A stretch of 64,000 nucleotides of DNA from an uncultured Alphaproteobacteria bacterium (GCA_902588615.1 CACIPV010000004.1:27035-91034); one strand, 5' to 3'; shown: positions 9,035 to 21,043, counted from the stretch's first letter. The notes: generated by a model from the sequence alone, not told the origin. A program made the numbers and translations.

Positions 9035-9925
9035 ATGCGCATTAATATTGAAATTGGTGATATTGAAGCATTTATTGAATTAACTGAGACTAACTCTTTT
9101 GCTAAAGCTGCAAATAATTTAAATTTATCTCAACCCGCTCTCTCAAGAAGAATTCAAAAGTTAGAGCACGAATTAGGAACTACTCTATTTGATAGGACCA
9201 CTAGAAAAGTTCAACTTTCATATTCTGGGAGAAATTTTTATGATCGAGCAAGAGGAATAATAGAGGCAGTCAAAACAGCAACAAAAACTCTAAATGAAAA
9301 ATATAGCTTTCCCTCAATAATTAAAATTGGGGTGGTTCATTCGGCGCTAAGAAATATTTTATTTTCATCACTTAAACAATTCAAAGAAATTGAACCAAGG
9401 TGTAAAGTTCAAATCATTGAAAGGTCATCTAATAATGTTGTTGATAGTGTTTTGGGAGGAGAATGTGATTTTGGTATTAATTTTACTGGTAAACAAGAAC
9501 CTGGAATTAGCTTCGAAAATTTATTCGTGGAAGATTACGTCGTTGTATTTCCAAAAGGAGACAAGTTAGAGAAAAAAAGAAAAATAAAGATATCTGAAAT
9601 TAAAGGTAGGAATTTTATTTCAATATGGAAAGGTTCTGGGAGTAGAATTTATATTGAGAATGCACTTGCGCTCCAAGAAGAAGATATCGATTGGGCCTAT
9701 GAAGTGAGGCACATACCAACTGCATTAAATATGGTTGAGCAAGGTCTTGGAATAACTCTTGCCCCAAAATTAGCTATTTCAAAGGATTATTCTTCTCTGT
9801 CATATAGGCCTTTAATTGACCCCTCTGTAACTAGAACAATTGGATTAATAAAAAGATCTGGAAGAGATTTAAGCTATGACTCGCAAAAATTATATGACCT
9901 TTTAAAAGAAAAATTTAAAAAATAA
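9035..9925 (+). CDS. LysR-family transcriptional regulator
   Basis: A 296-residue LysR protein with an N-terminal winged helix-turn-helix (NSFAKAANNLNLSQPALSRRIQKLE, about residues 22-46; the motif is typical) and a substrate-binding domain to the C-terminus. It follows glpDK after 24 bases on the same strand, so it may regulate the glycerol operon, though the effector cannot be read from the sequence. It could equally act on acnA 54 bases downstream. Confidence 0.85.
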   Translation: MRINIEIGDIEAFIELTETNSFAKAANNLNLSQPALSRRIQKLEHELGTTLFDRTTRKVQLSYSGRNFYDRARGIIEAVKTATKTLNEKYSFPSIIKIGVVHSALRNILFSSLKQFKEIEPRCKVQIIERSSNNVVDSVLGGECDFGINFTGKQEPGISFENLFVEDYVVVFPKGDKLEKKRKIKISEIKGRNFISIWKGSGSRIYIENALALQEEDIDWAYEVRHIPTALNMVEQGLGITLAPKLAISKDYSSLSYRPLIDPSVTRTIGLIKRSGRDLSYDSQKLYDLLKEKFKK

Positions 9926-9978
9926 TTAATTAGTATAATGCATAAATAAATTTACTAATTAATGTTTATAATAAAAGT

Positions 9979-12612
9979 ATGTTGTCAATAGATAGTTTTA
10001 AAACACTTGATCAATTTTCAAATAATGGAAAAAACTACACTTTCTATAACCTATCTAAATTGGAGGATAATTTTCCTAAAATAAAAAATGTACCTAAGTC
10101 AAAAAAAATACTCATTGAAAATTTACTTAGATTAGAAGATGGCAAAGATGTAAATAAAGACCTTATCGAAAATGTATTAGAAAATCCTGAGAAAAAACAT
10201 GAAATATTTTTTCTTCCTTCAAGAGTGTTAATGCAAGACTTTACTGGCGTGCCTGCTGTTGCAGATTTAGCAGCAATGCGTGATGCTGTTTCAAAAAAAG
10301 GTGGTAATCCATCAAAAGTTAATCCTATGTCCCAAGTTGATTTAGTAATAGATCATTCTGTAATGGTTGATTATTTTGCTAGCCCAAATGCATTTCAAAA
10401 AAATGTAGATATGGAATTTGGAAGAAATGCAGAGAGATATGAGTTTTTAAAATGGGGACAACAAGCTTTTAAAAATTTTAGGGTTATTCCACCTGGCACA
10501 GGAATATGCCATCAAGTAAATTTAGAGTATTTAGCTCAAGTAGTCTGGAGCAAGGAGCTTGACGATAAAGTTTTATTATACCCTGACACATTAGTTGGAA
10601 CAGACAGTCATACGACAATGGTAAATGCACTTGGTGTTCTAGGTTGGGGAGTAGGAGGAATTGAAGCTGAGGCTGCTATGCTTGGCCAATCTGTATCAAT
10701 GCTTTTACCAGAAGTTGTTGGTTTTGAAGTATCAGGGAGAATGAAAGAGGGTGTTACAGCAACAGATCTAGTTTTAACAATTGTACAAATGCTAAGAGAA
10801 AAAGGAGTAGTAGGAAAATTTGTTGAATTCTATGGTGATGGTTTAAGGAATTTATCACTCGCTGACAGAGCAACTATTGCCAACATGGCTCCAGAATATG
10901 GAGCAACTTGTGGTTTTTTTGCAGTTGATGATGAAACTATCAAATACTTGAAATTGACATCTAGAGGCTCCGATCTGATAAATACTGTTGAAAAATATAA
11001 CAGAATTCAAGGTTTGTGGGCCGATGACAGATGTAATTATAATGATAACGTTCATTTAAAACTAGAAAATGTTCAAGCATCATTAGCAGGACCTAAAAGA
11101 CCTCAAGATAGAATTAATCTTGAAAGCGTGAATTTAAATTTTAAAAAATTTTCAAAAAACAAACCTATTGAAAAAGAAATTAAAAATCACAATTACAAAA
11201 TGCAAGACGGTAACGTTGTAATTGCTGCTATTACTTCATGTACTAATACCTCTAATCCAGATGTTTTAGTTGCAGCAGGCTTAGTCGCAAAAAAGGCTTG
11301 TGAATTAGGTCTACAAGTAAAACCTTGGGTTAAGACTTCTTTAGCACCTGGTTCAAAAGTTGTTACTGATTATTTGGCTAAATCGGGTTTGAATAAATAT
11401 TTAGACCAACTTGGTTTTCATCTAGTTGGTTATGGATGCACTACGTGTATAGGAAACTCAGGGCCACTTGATAAAGATATTGCCGAGTGTATCTCAAAAA
11501 ATGATTTAACAGTTGCTTCAGTACTTTCAGGTAATAGAAATTTTGAAGGCAGAGTTAATCCACACGTTAAAGCTAATTATCTTGCCTCACCACCTTTAGT
11601 TGTAGCATATGCTTTAGCTGGGTCTGTACTTATTAATTTGACAAGTGATCCCATTGGTATTGACACAGATGGTAATGAAGTATTTTTAAAAGACATTTGG
11701 CCAAGCAATAGCGAAATCCGAAATGCTGTTGAAAAAAATGTATCGCCTGAAATGTTTAAAAAACAATACTCTAATGCTTTAGATGGGCCAAAAGAATGGC
11801 AAAAAATTAATACTTCTACGGGAGACCTGTATAATTGGAATTCTTCATCAACTTACGTACAGAAACCTCCATTTTTTGATAATCAATCAAATGATGATAA
11901 AGAGATTAAGCCAATTGAGAATGCAAGACCTTTATTACTACTAGGCAATAGTGTTACTACAGATCACATTTCACCTGCAGGGGCTATTAAAGTTGATAGT
12001 CCTGCTGGCAACTACTTCATGGAACGGCAAATACGTCAAAATGATTTTAATTCATATGGTGCTAGAAGGGGCAATCATGAAGTAATGGTAAGGGGTACTT
12101 TTGCCAATATAAGAATTAAAAACCAACTGCTATCAAACGTTGAGGGCGGATACTCAATTTTAGAACCTGATAAGAAAAAAATGAGTGTTTATGATGTTGC
12201 TATGGAGTATGCAAAAAGGTCTGAAAATGTTGTAGTTTTTGCAGGAGAAGAATACGGAACTGGATCATCGCGTGATTGGGCTGCAAAAGGGACGAAGTTA
12301 TTAGGTATTAAGGCAGTTATTGCTGAAAGTTTTGAAAGGATACACCGATCAAATTTGGTTGGAATGGGAGTTCTGCCTATACAACTTAAAAGTCACACAA
12401 TAAATGATTTAAATATTCAATCGTCTGATTTAATAAATATAAAACTTACTGAAGACCTGAAGCCTTTACAAGAATTAGAAGTCATTATTCAAAGCAATAT
12501 GAGAAATATAAAAATAGATTGTATTTTAAGAATTGATACTATCAATGAGCTACAATATTATAAAGCAGATGGCATATTAAATTTTGTTTTAAAAAATATT
12601 CTAAAAAATTAA
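9979..12612 (+). CDS. acnA: Aconitate hydratase A
   Basis: Aconitase interconverts citrate and isocitrate in the TCA cycle. The 877-residue protein matches AcnA/IRP-type length. The three [4Fe-4S] ligands are visible: C421 in [10 protein letters not shown], and C487 and C490 in [13 protein letters not shown]. The swivel-domain motif [16 protein letters not shown] lies near the C-terminus. Its last four bases overlap the end of the convergent sucB gene, so no room exists for a separate terminator. The placement facing the sdh-mdh-suc operon groups most of the oxidative TCA steps within 11 kb. Confidence 0.97.
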   Translation: MLSIDSFKTLDQFSNNGKNYTFYNLSKLEDNFPKIKNVPKSKKILIENLLRLEDGKDVNKDLIENVLENPEKKHEIFFLPSRVLMQDFTGVPAVADLAAMRDAVSKKGGNPSKVNPMSQVDLVIDHSVMVDYFASPNAFQKNVDMEFGRNAERYEFLKWGQQAFKNFRVIPPGTGICHQVNLEYLAQVVWSKELDDKVLLYPDTLVGTDSHTTMVNALGVLGWGVGGIEAEAAMLGQSVSMLLPEVVGFEVSGRMKEGVTATDLVLTIVQMLREKGVVGKFVEFYGDGLRNLSLADRATIANMAPEYGATCGFFAVDDETIKYLKLTSRGSDLINTVEKYNRIQGLWADDRCNYNDNVHLKLENVQASLAGPKRPQDRINLESVNLNFKKFSKNKPIEKEIKNHNYKMQDGNVVIAAITSCTNTSNPDVLVAAGLVAKKACELGLQVKPWVKTSLAPGSKVVTDYLAKSGLNKYLDQLGFHLVGYGCTTCIGNSGPLDKDIAECISKNDLTVASVLSGNRNFEGRVNPHVKANYLASPPLVVAYALAGSVLINLTSDPIGIDTDGNEVFLKDIWPSNSEIRNAVEKNVSPEMFKKQYSNALDGPKEWQKINTSTGDLYNWNSSSTYVQKPPFFDNQSNDDKEIKPIENARPLLLLGNSVTTDHISPAGAIKVDSPAGNYFMERQIRQNDFNSYGARRGNHEVMVRGTFANIRIKNQLLSNVEGGYSILEPDKKKMSVYDVAMEYAKRSENVVVFAGEEYGTGSSRDWAAKGTKLLGIKAVIAESFERIHRSNLVGMGVLPIQLKSHTINDLNIQSSDLINIKLTEDLKPLQELEVIIQSNMRNIKIDCILRIDTINELQYYKADGILNFVLKNILKN

Positions 12613-13694
12613 ATAATTTTTGGATTTTCTAACAGTTCTTTCAGTCTAACTAAAAAAGTTACTGCTTGCTTACCGTCTATTAATCTGTGGTCATAACTTA
12701 ATGCAATATACATCATTGGTTTTATAACAATCTTCTTTTTTACAGCGATAGGTCTATCAATTATTGAGTGCATACCTAATATAGCACTTTGAGGTGGGTT
12801 GATAATTGGGGTGCTCATCATAGAACCGTATATTCCTCCATTTGTAATTGAGAATGTTCCTCCTGATAAATCACTCATGGAAAGTTTATTTGAATTTGCT
12901 TTCTCAGATAATTCAATAATATACTTTTCAATTTCTGCATTTGATAAATCTCCAGCATTTCTAATTATTGGAACAACAAGCCCCTTTTCAGATCCAATTG
13001 CAATACCTATATCAAAGTAGTTTTTATAAATTATTTTATCTTCGTGAATTTCTGAATTAATCTCTGGTATTTCTTTTAAAACTTCTGTGCAGGCTTTAAC
13101 AAAAAAAGACATAATGCCAAGTTTCACACCATGTTTTTTTTGAAAACTTGTTTGTTCTTTTTTTCTAAGAGACATAATTGCTGACATATCGACTTCGTTA
13201 AATGTTGTGAGAATTGCGGCTGTATTTTGAGCTTCTTTTAACCTTCTGGCAATTGTTTGCCTTAATTTTGACATTGGGATAGTTTTTTCATCTAACGTAG
13301 AGTTATCTTTGTCGAAGTTTGGAAGATCAACTGCCTTAGCTGGAGTTTTTGTTTGATTTTCGCTAACTTTAGAGACATTAGATGGGTCAATTGTTTGTTT
13401 TTCTTCATTTATTTCTTCGATTTGACTTGTTTCTAGTTTGGGTTTTTGTTCAGTAGTCGTATTCTCTGATATTTCAGCAATAGATTGACCAACATTCACA
13501 GTAGATCCCTCTGGGGTTATTATCTTTGTTAATTTTCCAGAGGTTTGAGCAGGAATTTCAATTGTGATTTTCTCTGTTTCAATTTCAGCTAAATTATCGC
13601 CAGACTCAAAGCTATCTCCCTCTTTGATCAACCAAGATGTAAGCGTGCCTTCAATGATCGACTCTCCAAGCTCAGGTACTGTTATGTTTTTCAT
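12609..13694 (-). CDS. sucB: Dihydrolipoyl succinyltransferase, E2 of 2-oxoglutarate dehydrogenase
   Basis: SucB moves the succinyl group to CoA in the 2-oxoglutarate dehydrogenase complex. An N-terminal lipoyl domain (residues 1-76; lipoylated K42 in ETEKITIEI) is followed by a 60-residue low-complexity, Glu/Thr/Lys-rich linker and a catalytic domain from about residue 138, ending with the active-site motif SYDHRLIDG (H336, D340). The peripheral-subunit (E3) binding domain that normally sits in the linker is not visible. The total of 361 residues is about 40 shorter than E. coli SucB, matching its absence. It shares one base with sucA. No lpd (E3) gene lies nearby. Confidence 0.92.
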   Translation of the reverse strand: MKNITVPELGESIIEGTLTSWLIKEGDSFESGDNLAEIETEKITIEIPAQTSGKLTKIITPEGSTVNVGQSIAEISENTTTEQKPKLETSQIEEINEEKQTIDPSNVSKVSENQTKTPAKAVDLPNFDKDNSTLDEKTIPMSKLRQTIARRLKEAQNTAAILTTFNEVDMSAIMSLRKKEQTSFQKKHGVKLGIMSFFVKACTEVLKEIPEINSEIHEDKIIYKNYFDIGIAIGSEKGLVVPIIRNAGDLSNAEIEKYIIELSEKANSNKLSMSDLSGGTFSITNGGIYGSMMSTPIINPPQSAILGMHSIIDRPIAVKKKIVIKPMMYIALSYDHRLIDGKQAVTFLVRLKELLENPKII

Positions 13695-16543
13695 TACTCT
13701 TTCGGTAAGTTTTTAAATTTCATAAAACTGACACCACTTCTTTCTTTTATAACACGTTTTAGTGATGATTTAAGAGCTAATTCTTTTATTAGTTGCTGAT
13801 TAGTACTATGTCTTTTTGATATGCCTGTAGCAGGAGCTGCTGCAGGGCGTCTTCCAACATAATGAACTTTTTTGGTTAAATTATTTTTTACTAAAACATG
13901 TCTAATACGACTTTTAACAAAACTCCATGCACCCATATTTTTTGGCTCCTCTTGAACCCATAAAATCTCACTTTCTTTATGTTTTAATATAACATCTCCT
14001 ATGGCATCAAATGGAAATGGATAAATTTGCTCAATACGAACTATTTTTACATCTTTAATATTATACTTTGTTCTAAAATCATCTAATTCATAAAATATTT
14101 TTCCAGAGCAGAAAATTATCCTTTTTGGGTTTTTGATTTCATCTTCAATGAGGCGATGAAAAGATGAGCGTCCAGTAAATTCACTAATAGATGATACATT
14201 ATTTGGGTGGCGCAGTGTGGATTTAGGGGTAAATACTATTAGTGGTTTTCTAAAATTTCTATGTATTTGCCTTCTCAAAGCATGAAAGTAGCTCGCAGGA
14301 GTGGTGCAGTTTACAATCTGAACGTTATCTTCTGCTGCCATTTGAAGAAATCTTTCTATTCTTGCACTGGAGTGTTCAGGACCCATACCCTCATGACCAT
14401 GAGGTAATAACATGACTAATCCACTCATTTGCATCCATTTTCTCTCACTTGAAGCAATAAACTGGTCAATGATAATTTGGGCACCGTTGGCAAAATCTCC
14501 AAATTGGGCCTCCCATAAAACCAAAGTATTTGGGTCTGCTAACGAGTACCCATATTCAAAACCTAGGACACCTAATTCAGAGAGAAAACTATCAATTACT
14601 TCAAACTGTTTTTGATTTTTAGCAATGTGATTGAGTGGAATATATCTCTCTTCTGATTTTTGATCATAAAAAACTGAGTGTCTCTGACTGAAAGTTCCCC
14701 TTCCAGAATCTTGACCTGCAAGCCTCACTCTATATCCTTCCTTTAACAATGCTCCAAATGCTAAAGCCTCAGCAAAAGACCAGTCAATATTCTTTCCTGA
14801 TTTTATTGAAGTTAATCTAGATTTATTAAACTTTTCTAATTTCGGATGAAGATTAAATCCTTTAGGTATTTGTGAAATTTTTGTGCCAATTTCCTTTAAG
14901 GATTTTTCTGACTCAGCTGTTCTACCTCTTCTAAGTGGATCTTTTGGTGCAAGACTTAATCCACTCCATTGTCCACCCATCCAAGATTTTGTTTTTAATT
15001 TATAGTTTTTTGCTTTTTCAAATTTCTTCTCGAGATCAGACCATATTCTGTCCTTGATGAAGTCTACCTGTTTTGTATTTACTACTTCTTGGCTTATAAG
15101 TTTATCTGCATAAATACTAGCAACTGTTTTTTTCTTTTTTATAGTTTGATACATCAATGGTTGAGTGAAAGAGGGCTCATCACCCTCGTTATGTCCATGT
15201 TTTCTGTAACAAAACATATCGACAAGTGTATCTTTTTTGAATGTGTTTCTAAATTCTGTTGCGGCTCTTGAGGCTAAAACAACAGCCTCTGGGTCATCTC
15301 CATTTACATGAAATATTGGGGATTGAACAATTTTTCCTATCTCTGAAGAGTAAGGCGCAGATCGGCTATATTGAGGACTAGTTGTAAATCCAATTTGATT
15401 ATTAATAATAAAGTGAATTAATCCACCAATTCTGTAGCCATTTAATTGTGACATAGTAAAGGTTTCAGCAACAATACCTTGTCCAGCAATTGCTGCGTCT
15501 CCATGAATTAGTAGGCCTGAAACTTTCGTATTATTTTTGTCTTGAATGATTGTTTGTTTAGCTCTTATTTTGCCAGCTACAACTGGATTTACCGCTTCTA
15601 AGTGAGAGGGATTAGCTGCCATACTCACATGAATAATCTTACCTCCAAAACTTCTATCAGAGCTTGCACCTAAATGATATTTAACATCACCAGAGCCCTG
15701 ATCACTGAGGGCATTCTCGCCTCCATGGATAAATTCTCCAAAAATTTGAACATGAGGTTTTTTTACTATGTTAGCTAATATATTTAGTCTTCCTCTGTGG
15801 GCGCATGCAAAGGAAAAATCTTCTACACCATATTCTGAGGATCTTTTTAAAATCTGTTCAAGCGCTGGTATTGTAGACTCAGCTCCTTCAAGTCCAAATC
15901 TTTTGGTACCTCTGTACTTTGTATCTAGAAACTTTTCAAAATATTCTGCTGTAATTAATCTCTCCAAGATTGTCCTTTTACCCTTGGAGGTTAATTGCAT
16001 GTCTTTTTTTTCTTCTATTCTATCCTTCAGCCATTTGTATTCTTCAGCGGACTGAATATGTTTGTATTCAATTGCCAAGGTGCCAGAATAGATGCTTTGA
16101 AGTTTTTCAAAAACTTCACGTACAGTAGCTTTCTGAAATCCTAAATATCCAAATAGAAAAATTTTTCGATCATAATCTTTTTTTTGAAAACCGTAATACT
16201 CGGGGTCTAAACCTGATGGATTGTTCTTTGCCATTAAACCTAAAGGGTCAAGATCAGCTATAAGGTGCCCTATCTCTCTGTAAGCTCTTATCATCATAAC
16301 AAGTCGAAGAGAGTCAGTAATTGCCTGATCAAGGGAAATCTGATTAAAATCAATGTCTCTTGAGGTCTCTGACCAATTTATTTTTTGATAGTCAGCTAGT
16401 ATAGAGATTTCCTCAGGAGCGAGAGCTTTAAAGAATTCATGCCAGCTCTTATCAACAAGACTTGGGTCTTTTATATAATCTCTATATATCGCTATTACTT
16501 GAGAGGCATTATTAGTTGTGAGAAATGAATTATAAGATCTCAT
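13694..16543 (-). CDS. sucA: 2-oxoglutarate dehydrogenase E1
   Basis: E1 decarboxylates 2-oxoglutarate with thiamine diphosphate and transfers succinyl to the lipoyl arm of SucB. The 949-residue protein has the expected N-terminal segment ([23 protein letters not shown]), [11 protein letters not shown], the ThDP site [16 protein letters not shown] and NNQIGFTT, and the C-terminal transketolase-like half ([18 protein letters not shown]). Length is full. It lies between mdh and sucB in a minus-strand run, with sucB overlapping its stop. Confidence 0.97.
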   Translation of the reverse strand: MRSYNSFLTTNNASQVIAIYRDYIKDPSLVDKSWHEFFKALAPEEISILADYQKINWSETSRDIDFNQISLDQAITDSLRLVMMIRAYREIGHLIADLDPLGLMAKNNPSGLDPEYYGFQKKDYDRKIFLFGYLGFQKATVREVFEKLQSIYSGTLAIEYKHIQSAEEYKWLKDRIEEKKDMQLTSKGKRTILERLITAEYFEKFLDTKYRGTKRFGLEGAESTIPALEQILKRSSEYGVEDFSFACAHRGRLNILANIVKKPHVQIFGEFIHGGENALSDQGSGDVKYHLGASSDRSFGGKIIHVSMAANPSHLEAVNPVVAGKIRAKQTIIQDKNNTKVSGLLIHGDAAIAGQGIVAETFTMSQLNGYRIGGLIHFIINNQIGFTTSPQYSRSAPYSSEIGKIVQSPIFHVNGDDPEAVVLASRAATEFRNTFKKDTLVDMFCYRKHGHNEGDEPSFTQPLMYQTIKKKKTVASIYADKLISQEVVNTKQVDFIKDRIWSDLEKKFEKAKNYKLKTKSWMGGQWSGLSLAPKDPLRRGRTAESEKSLKEIGTKISQIPKGFNLHPKLEKFNKSRLTSIKSGKNIDWSFAEALAFGALLKEGYRVRLAGQDSGRGTFSQRHSVFYDQKSEERYIPLNHIAKNQKQFEVIDSFLSELGVLGFEYGYSLADPNTLVLWEAQFGDFANGAQIIIDQFIASSERKWMQMSGLVMLLPHGHEGMGPEHSSARIERFLQMAAEDNVQIVNCTTPASYFHALRRQIHRNFRKPLIVFTPKSTLRHPNNVSSISEFTGRSSFHRLIEDEIKNPKRIIFCSGKIFYELDDFRTKYNIKDVKIVRIEQIYPFPFDAIGDVILKHKESEILWVQEEPKNMGAWSFVKSRIRHVLVKNNLTKKVHYVGRRPAAAPATGISKRHSTNQQLIKELALKSSLKRVIKERSGVSFMKFKNLPKE

Positions 16544-16594
16544 TAATAGGTTTATGTATACGCCTATCTAATAAAGATGTCATTTGATTTTTGA

Positions 16595-17539
16595 TCATAA
16601 AAGCTTATCAACAGCTGATACTAAACCCTGTACAGATTTGACAGATTTTTTTAACATTAATTTCTCTTTGGCTGTAAGTTTTACCTCAATAATTTTTTCA
16701 ATTCCTTTATTTCCAATAATTGTAGGTACTCCCATATACATATTTCTAAGGCCATATTGGCCATTGATATAAGCAGCACAAGGTAAAAGTTTTTTTTGAT
16801 TTAATAAAAAAGCCTCTGCCATCTGAATTGCCGAACTTGCAGGTGCGTAGAAAGCTGATCCATTTTTTAATAACTTCACGATTTCACCACCGCCCATTCT
16901 TGTTCGATCGACTATTTTTTCAATTTTTGAGTAAGGAAATTTTTTAAGCTTTATAAAATTGATTAAAGGGACACCTCCTATTGTTGTGTAATTAATTAGA
17001 GGTACCATGTCATCTCCATGGCCTCCTAATACAAATGTTTCAACATCATTCACGGATACCTTCAAAGCATCTGATAAGAAGTATTTCATTCGGGAGGAGT
17101 CCAATACTCCCGCCATGCCCACACACATGTTTTTGGGTAGTTTGGAATATTTCTGGAGAACGTATACCATCGCATCAAGTGGGTTTGTAATACAAATAAC
17201 AAATGCTTTAGGAGCATATTTTTTTATATCTAGTGCAATTTTTTTTATTATTTTTCCATTGATCTCAAGTAAATCATCTCTACTCATTCCAGGTTTACGG
17301 GGTAAGCCAGCAGTTATGATGATAACGTCAGATCCCTTCATTTTTGAAAAATCATTGGTACCCTCTATTGACCCTGTGAAACCTTCGACTGCTGATGATT
17401 GACTAAGGTCTAAAGCTTTTCCTTGAGGCATCCCGGTAACAACATCAATAAGTGTTATATTACCGAGTTTTTTTAAAGCTAATAAATGTGCGAGTGTGCC
17501 TCCAATATTTCCAGCACCAATTAATGAGATTTTATTCAC
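16595..17539 (-). CDS. mdh: Malate dehydrogenase (LDH-like type)
   Basis: Mdh oxidises malate to oxaloacetate with NAD. The nucleotide-binding motif GAGNIGG is at residues 8-14. The substrate loop [15 protein letters not shown] carries the Arg that selects malate over lactate, and the catalytic His is in [11 protein letters not shown]. The 314-residue length is typical of the alphaproteobacterial LDH-like MDH. The start overlaps the sdhB end by four bases, and a 51-base gap separates it from sucA. Confidence 0.95.
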   Translation of the reverse strand: MNKISLIGAGNIGGTLAHLLALKKLGNITLIDVVTGMPQGKALDLSQSSAVEGFTGSIEGTNDFSKMKGSDVIIITAGLPRKPGMSRDDLLEINGKIIKKIALDIKKYAPKAFVICITNPLDAMVYVLQKYSKLPKNMCVGMAGVLDSSRMKYFLSDALKVSVNDVETFVLGGHGDDMVPLINYTTIGGVPLINFIKLKKFPYSKIEKIVDRTRMGGGEIVKLLKNGSAFYAPASSAIQMAEAFLLNQKKLLPCAAYINGQYGLRNMYMGVPTIIGNKGIEKIIEVKLTAKEKLMLKKSVKSVQGLVSAVDKLL

Positions 17540-18339
17540 TTATTATCCATTTTGGATATTTCATGTTTTATTTCAGCTATCGCTTTAGCTGGGTTTAATC
17601 CTTTCGGACAAGAGTTCGTGCAATTCATAATCGAATGACATCTATATAGTTTAAAACTATCATCTAATTCATTCAACCTTTCTTTTTTTTCTTCATCTCT
17701 ACTATCTTGTATCCAGCGATTTGCTTGAAGCAATACAGCTGGTCCCAAATATTTATCCTCGTTCCACCAATAACTAGGACAAGAAGTGCTACATGAGAAA
17801 CACATAACACATTCCCATTTACCATCTAACTTATCTCTGTCTTCGACTGACTGTAAGTTTTCACGTTTATTATTTGGGGACTTTTTATTTAACCATGGTT
17901 TTATAGATTTAAATTGTTCAAATGCTTTTTTTAAATCAACCACTAGATCTTTTAAAACCTTCATATGAGGAAGAGGATAAATATTTATTTCATCCGAACA
18001 CTCTTCTATATGTTTTTGACATGCAAGTGTATTTACTCCATCTATGTTCATTGCACATGATCCACAAACACCTTCTCTACAAGATTTTCTAAAAGTTAAA
18101 CTTGGATCAACTTCAGCTTTAATTTTATTTAATATATCTAGAACCATTGTTCCTGCTTTAGCTACATCAATTTCAAATCGATCGATTTGAGGTGGGGTAT
18201 TTTCATCACCAGACCACCTATAAACATTTATAATTCGGATATCATGATTTTGTTGAGATTGCTCGTCAATGAGATCGACATTAGAATAAGATTTTCCTTT
18301 AACTGGAACTGAGTTTTTTGGAAGAGTAAGTTGTACCAT
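17536..18339 (-). CDS. sdhB: Succinate dehydrogenase iron-sulfur subunit
   Basis: SdhB carries electrons from the flavin to the quinone site. The [2Fe-2S] motif [15 protein letters not shown], the [4Fe-4S] motif [12 protein letters not shown] and the [3Fe-4S] cluster motif [17 protein letters not shown] are all intact. Length 267 residues is normal. It directly follows sdhA and overlaps mdh by four bases. Confidence 0.97.
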   Translation of the reverse strand: MVQLTLPKNSVPVKGKSYSNVDLIDEQSQQNHDIRIINVYRWSGDENTPPQIDRFEIDVAKAGTMVLDILNKIKAEVDPSLTFRKSCREGVCGSCAMNIDGVNTLACQKHIEECSDEINIYPLPHMKVLKDLVVDLKKAFEQFKSIKPWLNKKSPNNKRENLQSVEDRDKLDGKWECVMCFSCSTSCPSYWWNEDKYLGPAVLLQANRWIQDSRDEEKKERLNELDDSFKLYRCHSIMNCTNSCPKGLNPAKAIAEIKHEISKMDNK

Positions 18340-20118
18340 TTAATAAACCCTTACTTGTGGTTGGATGACAGAGATTTGATTACTCAGTGTAGTCATTCTC
18401 ACTGGTCTATAGGTGACTTTATAATCAGTGACATCCCCCCAAAAAAGAGTGTGTTTTAACCAATTTTCATCATCTCTGTCTGGAAAGTCCTCTCTAGCGT
18501 GAGCACCTCTACTTTCAGTTCTTTGCTCAGCAGAAACACCAACACTTCCAGCAACCTGCATTAAATTATGTAGTTCTAAAGCTTCAACTAAATCTGTATT
18601 AAAAACATCAGACTGATCTTTAACTTTAATATGTTTTAAATCTTGTGACATCGAGGCTAATTCATCATTGCCTAATTTCAAAGTTTCACTTTCTCTGTAA
18701 ACACCAAATCTTTTTTGAACAGTCTTTTGCATCCTCTCTCTTAGCTCACCGACTGAAACATCTCCTTTGTTACTTTTAATGGACTCTAATCTCTCTATGA
18801 TAGAATTTGTTTGCGACACAGATGGGGTTCTCAATGACTCTTTGGTATCAATAACTTGGCCGGCCTGAATTGCTGCACCCCTTCCAAAAACTACGAGCTC
18901 AGCTAAAGCATTTGTTCCAAGTCGATTAGCTCCATGAACTGAAGCGCATGCAGCTTCTCCGATAGCCATCAGTCCCTCACAGACTTCTTCTGTATTAGAG
19001 TAACTTGGTTTCAAAACTTCTGCTTTAAAGTTTGTAGGAATTCCGCCCATACAATAATGAACAGTTGGAATTACTGGGATTGGCTCTTTTGAAATATCTC
19101 TTCCACAAAAGGCTTTAACTGACTCAGAAATACCAGGTAATCTTTTTGCAAGCATATCAGCATCAAGATGTTCCAAATGAAGATTTATATAATCTTTATT
19201 AGGTCCGCATCCTCTACCTGCGCTAATCTCTTTGCTTATGAATCTTGATATGACATCTCTAGCAGCAAGATCTTTTGCGTTCGGGGCATATTCTAACATA
19301 AACCTTGTGCCTTCGTTGTTCTTAAGAATACCTCCTTCACCTCTAGCTGCTTCTGAAATTAAAACACCCACACCATATATTCCTGTTGGATGGAATTGAA
19401 TAAACTCCATATCAGACAGAGGAAGACCGGCTCTCAGCGCTATGCCTGCTCCATCACCAGTGCAAATATGGGCACTTGTTGAGGATTGAAAAATTCTTCC
19501 ATAACCCCCAGTTGCGAGAATTGTCATTTTCGCAATAAAACGATGCAATGATCCGTCCTCTATACTAATTGCTAAAAGACCACAAATTGTATCATTGTCA
19601 TCTTTAAGTAAGTCTATAGCGAAATATTCGTTATAAAAATCAACGTCATTTTTGAGGCTTTGTTGATACAGAGTATGGAGTAATGCGTGGCCGGTCCTGT
19701 CAGCTGCAGCGCAAGCTCGGCTTGCTGGCTCGCCTTTACCATTTTTTGTCATATGGCCACCAAAAGGTCTTTGATAAATCTTACCGTCATCTGTTCTTGA
19801 AAATGGCATACCATAATGTTCAAGCTCAACAATTGAGTCGACTGCATTTGAGCATAAATATTCAATACTGTCTTGATCACCCAGCCAGTCTGAGCCTTTT
19901 ACAGTGTCAAACATATGCCACTGCCAGCTGTCCTCACCCATATTAGCTAAGGCAGCTCCAATTCCACCTTGAGCCGCAACAGTATGACTTCTTGTAGGGT
20001 AAACTTTTGAGACACATGCAGTTTTAAGGCCTTGTTCAGAACACCCCAAAGCTGCTCTCAAGCCCGCTCCACCAGCGCCTAATACAACTACATCTAATTT
20101 ATGATCTGTATAATTCAT
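18340..20118 (-). CDS. sdhA: Succinate dehydrogenase flavoprotein subunit
   Basis: SdhA oxidises succinate to fumarate using covalent FAD. The FAD motif [15 protein letters not shown] is close to the N-terminus and the flavinylated His is in [16 protein letters not shown] and the active-site segment RDDENWLKH also fit. A longer frame begins at 20163, but those extra residues overlap the sdhD coding end. The ATG at 20118 (MNYTDHK) gives the expected length of about 592 and lies just after the sdhD stop, so that start was chosen. Confidence 0.96.
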   Translation of the reverse strand: MNYTDHKLDVVVLGAGGAGLRAALGCSEQGLKTACVSKVYPTRSHTVAAQGGIGAALANMGEDSWQWHMFDTVKGSDWLGDQDSIEYLCSNAVDSIVELEHYGMPFSRTDDGKIYQRPFGGHMTKNGKGEPASRACAAADRTGHALLHTLYQQSLKNDVDFYNEYFAIDLLKDDNDTICGLLAISIEDGSLHRFIAKMTILATGGYGRIFQSSTSAHICTGDGAGIALRAGLPLSDMEFIQFHPTGIYGVGVLISEAARGEGGILKNNEGTRFMLEYAPNAKDLAARDVISRFISKEISAGRGCGPNKDYINLHLEHLDADMLAKRLPGISESVKAFCGRDISKEPIPVIPTVHYCMGGIPTNFKAEVLKPSYSNTEEVCEGLMAIGEAACASVHGANRLGTNALAELVVFGRGAAIQAGQVIDTKESLRTPSVSQTNSIIERLESIKSNKGDVSVGELRERMQKTVQKRFGVYRESETLKLGNDELASMSQDLKHIKVKDQSDVFNTDLVEALELHNLMQVAGSVGVSAEQRTESRGAHAREDFPDRDDENWLKHTLFWGDVTDYKVTYRPVRMTTLSNQISVIQPQVRVY

Positions 20119-20119
20119 A

Positions 20120-20446
20120 TTAAAAAAATAACACCGGTAAAAAGAGGATAAAGGAAATACCAATAATTCCGTCTGTTATTAAAGAATAAAGTTTCATTTT
20201 ATTTAATTGAAAATAATCCTCATAAACTTTGCCCAGTTGAATTCTAATATGAAGTATTGATATGATAAAAAATATTAATAATAAAATTTTATTAGTGGAA
20301 GTAGATAATGAGATAACGAGAGAATTTACATCGGAGTAAGAACTTAAAAAAAACAAAATAAACCAATAGCTAATAGGAATTAACGCTAGATATAAAATTC
20401 TTTCTATTTTCCACTTTTGAGAAGCTTTCATTAAAATATCATCCAA
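20120..20446 (-). CDS. sdhD: Succinate dehydrogenase membrane anchor subunit D
   Basis: A 108-residue protein with three hydrophobic helices between sdhC and sdhA. The motif [18 protein letters not shown] contains the conserved His and Asp-Tyr pair found in SdhD (heme or quinone site). Sequence similarity is weak, as usual for this subunit, so the call rests on position and topology. It overlaps sdhC by 16 bases. Confidence 0.85.
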   Translation of the reverse strand: MDDILMKASQKWKIERILYLALIPISYWFILFFLSSYSDVNSLVISLSTSTNKILLLIFFIISILHIRIQLGKVYEDYFQLNKMKLYSLITDGIIGISFILFLPVLFF

Positions 20447-20796
20447 GTAAAAATCAAAGTCATTATAATATTTGCTACTAGAATGAGATATGTCACTAGG
20501 TAGACATTTTTAAGATCCATTCCAATTGAAAATGACCATAAGAAATATTTAAAACCGTTTAACAAATGATGATTAAAGATAAAAAACCAAAAGACAAATA
20601 TTAGCTTTATAGGTAGCAAGTTTATCAACAATGTTAATACTTGATTAAGTTGAGGAAGAAAATTTAAGCTTCCTAACCAAATTGCAAAAAATGGCAAAGA
20701 AAAAGCAAATGCAATTACTCCTATCCTGCTGGAGATAGAAAATACCATTGTTAAAAAAGGTCTATATATTTGCAAATGTGGTGATATTGGAGCCAT
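20431..20796 (-). CDS. sdhC: Succinate dehydrogenase cytochrome b556 subunit C
   Basis: First gene of the sdhCDAB-mdh-sucA-sucB run. The 121-residue protein begins with the conserved SPHLQIYRPFLTMVFSISSRI segment (residues 4 onward) and has three hydrophobic helices. The heme-ligand region reads FNHHLLNGFKYFLW: the first His is kept, but the usual later Arg-His of this motif is replaced by Lys-Tyr. The 297-base region upstream separates it from the divergent TRAP genes and holds an inverted repeat and a structured element. Confidence 0.88.
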   Translation of the reverse strand: MAPISPHLQIYRPFLTMVFSISSRIGVIAFAFSLPFFAIWLGSLNFLPQLNQVLTLLINLLPIKLIFVFWFFIFNHHLLNGFKYFLWSFSIGMDLKNVYLVTYLILVANIIMTLIFTWMIF

Positions 20797-20849
20797 AGAA
20801 AGGCAATATATTTAAAAATGTCTTATAGTAAAAAACTATTATTTTATTA

Positions 20850-20868
20850 ATTCATGCGTTACATGAAT
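20850..20868. promoter_or_regulatory. Inverted repeat ATTCATG-N5-CATGAAT, possible operator
   Basis: A perfect 7-base inverted repeat with a 5-base spacer lies 54 bases upstream of the sdhC start in the sdhC/TRAP divergent region. Its size fits a dimeric regulator site. No regulator can be named. The rest of the sequence between it and 20960 is AT-rich and shows nothing clear. Confidence 0.35.
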
Positions 20869-20959
20869 AAATTAAGGCTGTGGAAAAAATGTTAATCAAA
20901 TTACCCATTCATTGAAATTAAGGTTCTGAAAATGCACTATATTCAATTAAAATCCAATC

Positions 20960-21043
20960 AGGTCGTGAACATTTTTGTTTAAATGTGCCGAATCTCACCC
21001 CGCATGAGAAAGCTTTATTCATATAAAGTTGGCACCACGACCT
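20960..21043. ncRNA. Candidate structured RNA element upstream of the TRAP genes
   Basis: An 84-base element is closed by a perfect 8-base inverted repeat: AGGTCGTG at 20960-20967 and CACGACCT at 21036-21043. Inside are a second pairing GTGCC/GGCAC (20985-20989 with 21031-21035) and three hairpins: ACATTT/AAATGT, TCTCA/TGAGA and CTTTAT/ATAAAG. The nested arrangement looks like a multi-branched RNA junction and is more GC-rich than its surroundings. It does not fit a tRNA (no T-loop, no anticodon arm) and I cannot match it to a named riboswitch. It could be a leader of the TRAP operon, a small RNA on either strand, or a DNA-level site. Confidence 0.45.

Noticed and set aside
20119..20163. Upstream start for SdhA
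   Set aside because: The extra residues overlap the sdhD end and are absent from the family; ATG at 20118 fits.
20960..21043. tRNA-like gene suggested by a 7-8 base acceptor-like stem and 84-base length
   Set aside because: No T-loop, no anticodon arm of the right size and no CCA on either strand; kept only as an unnamed structured element.
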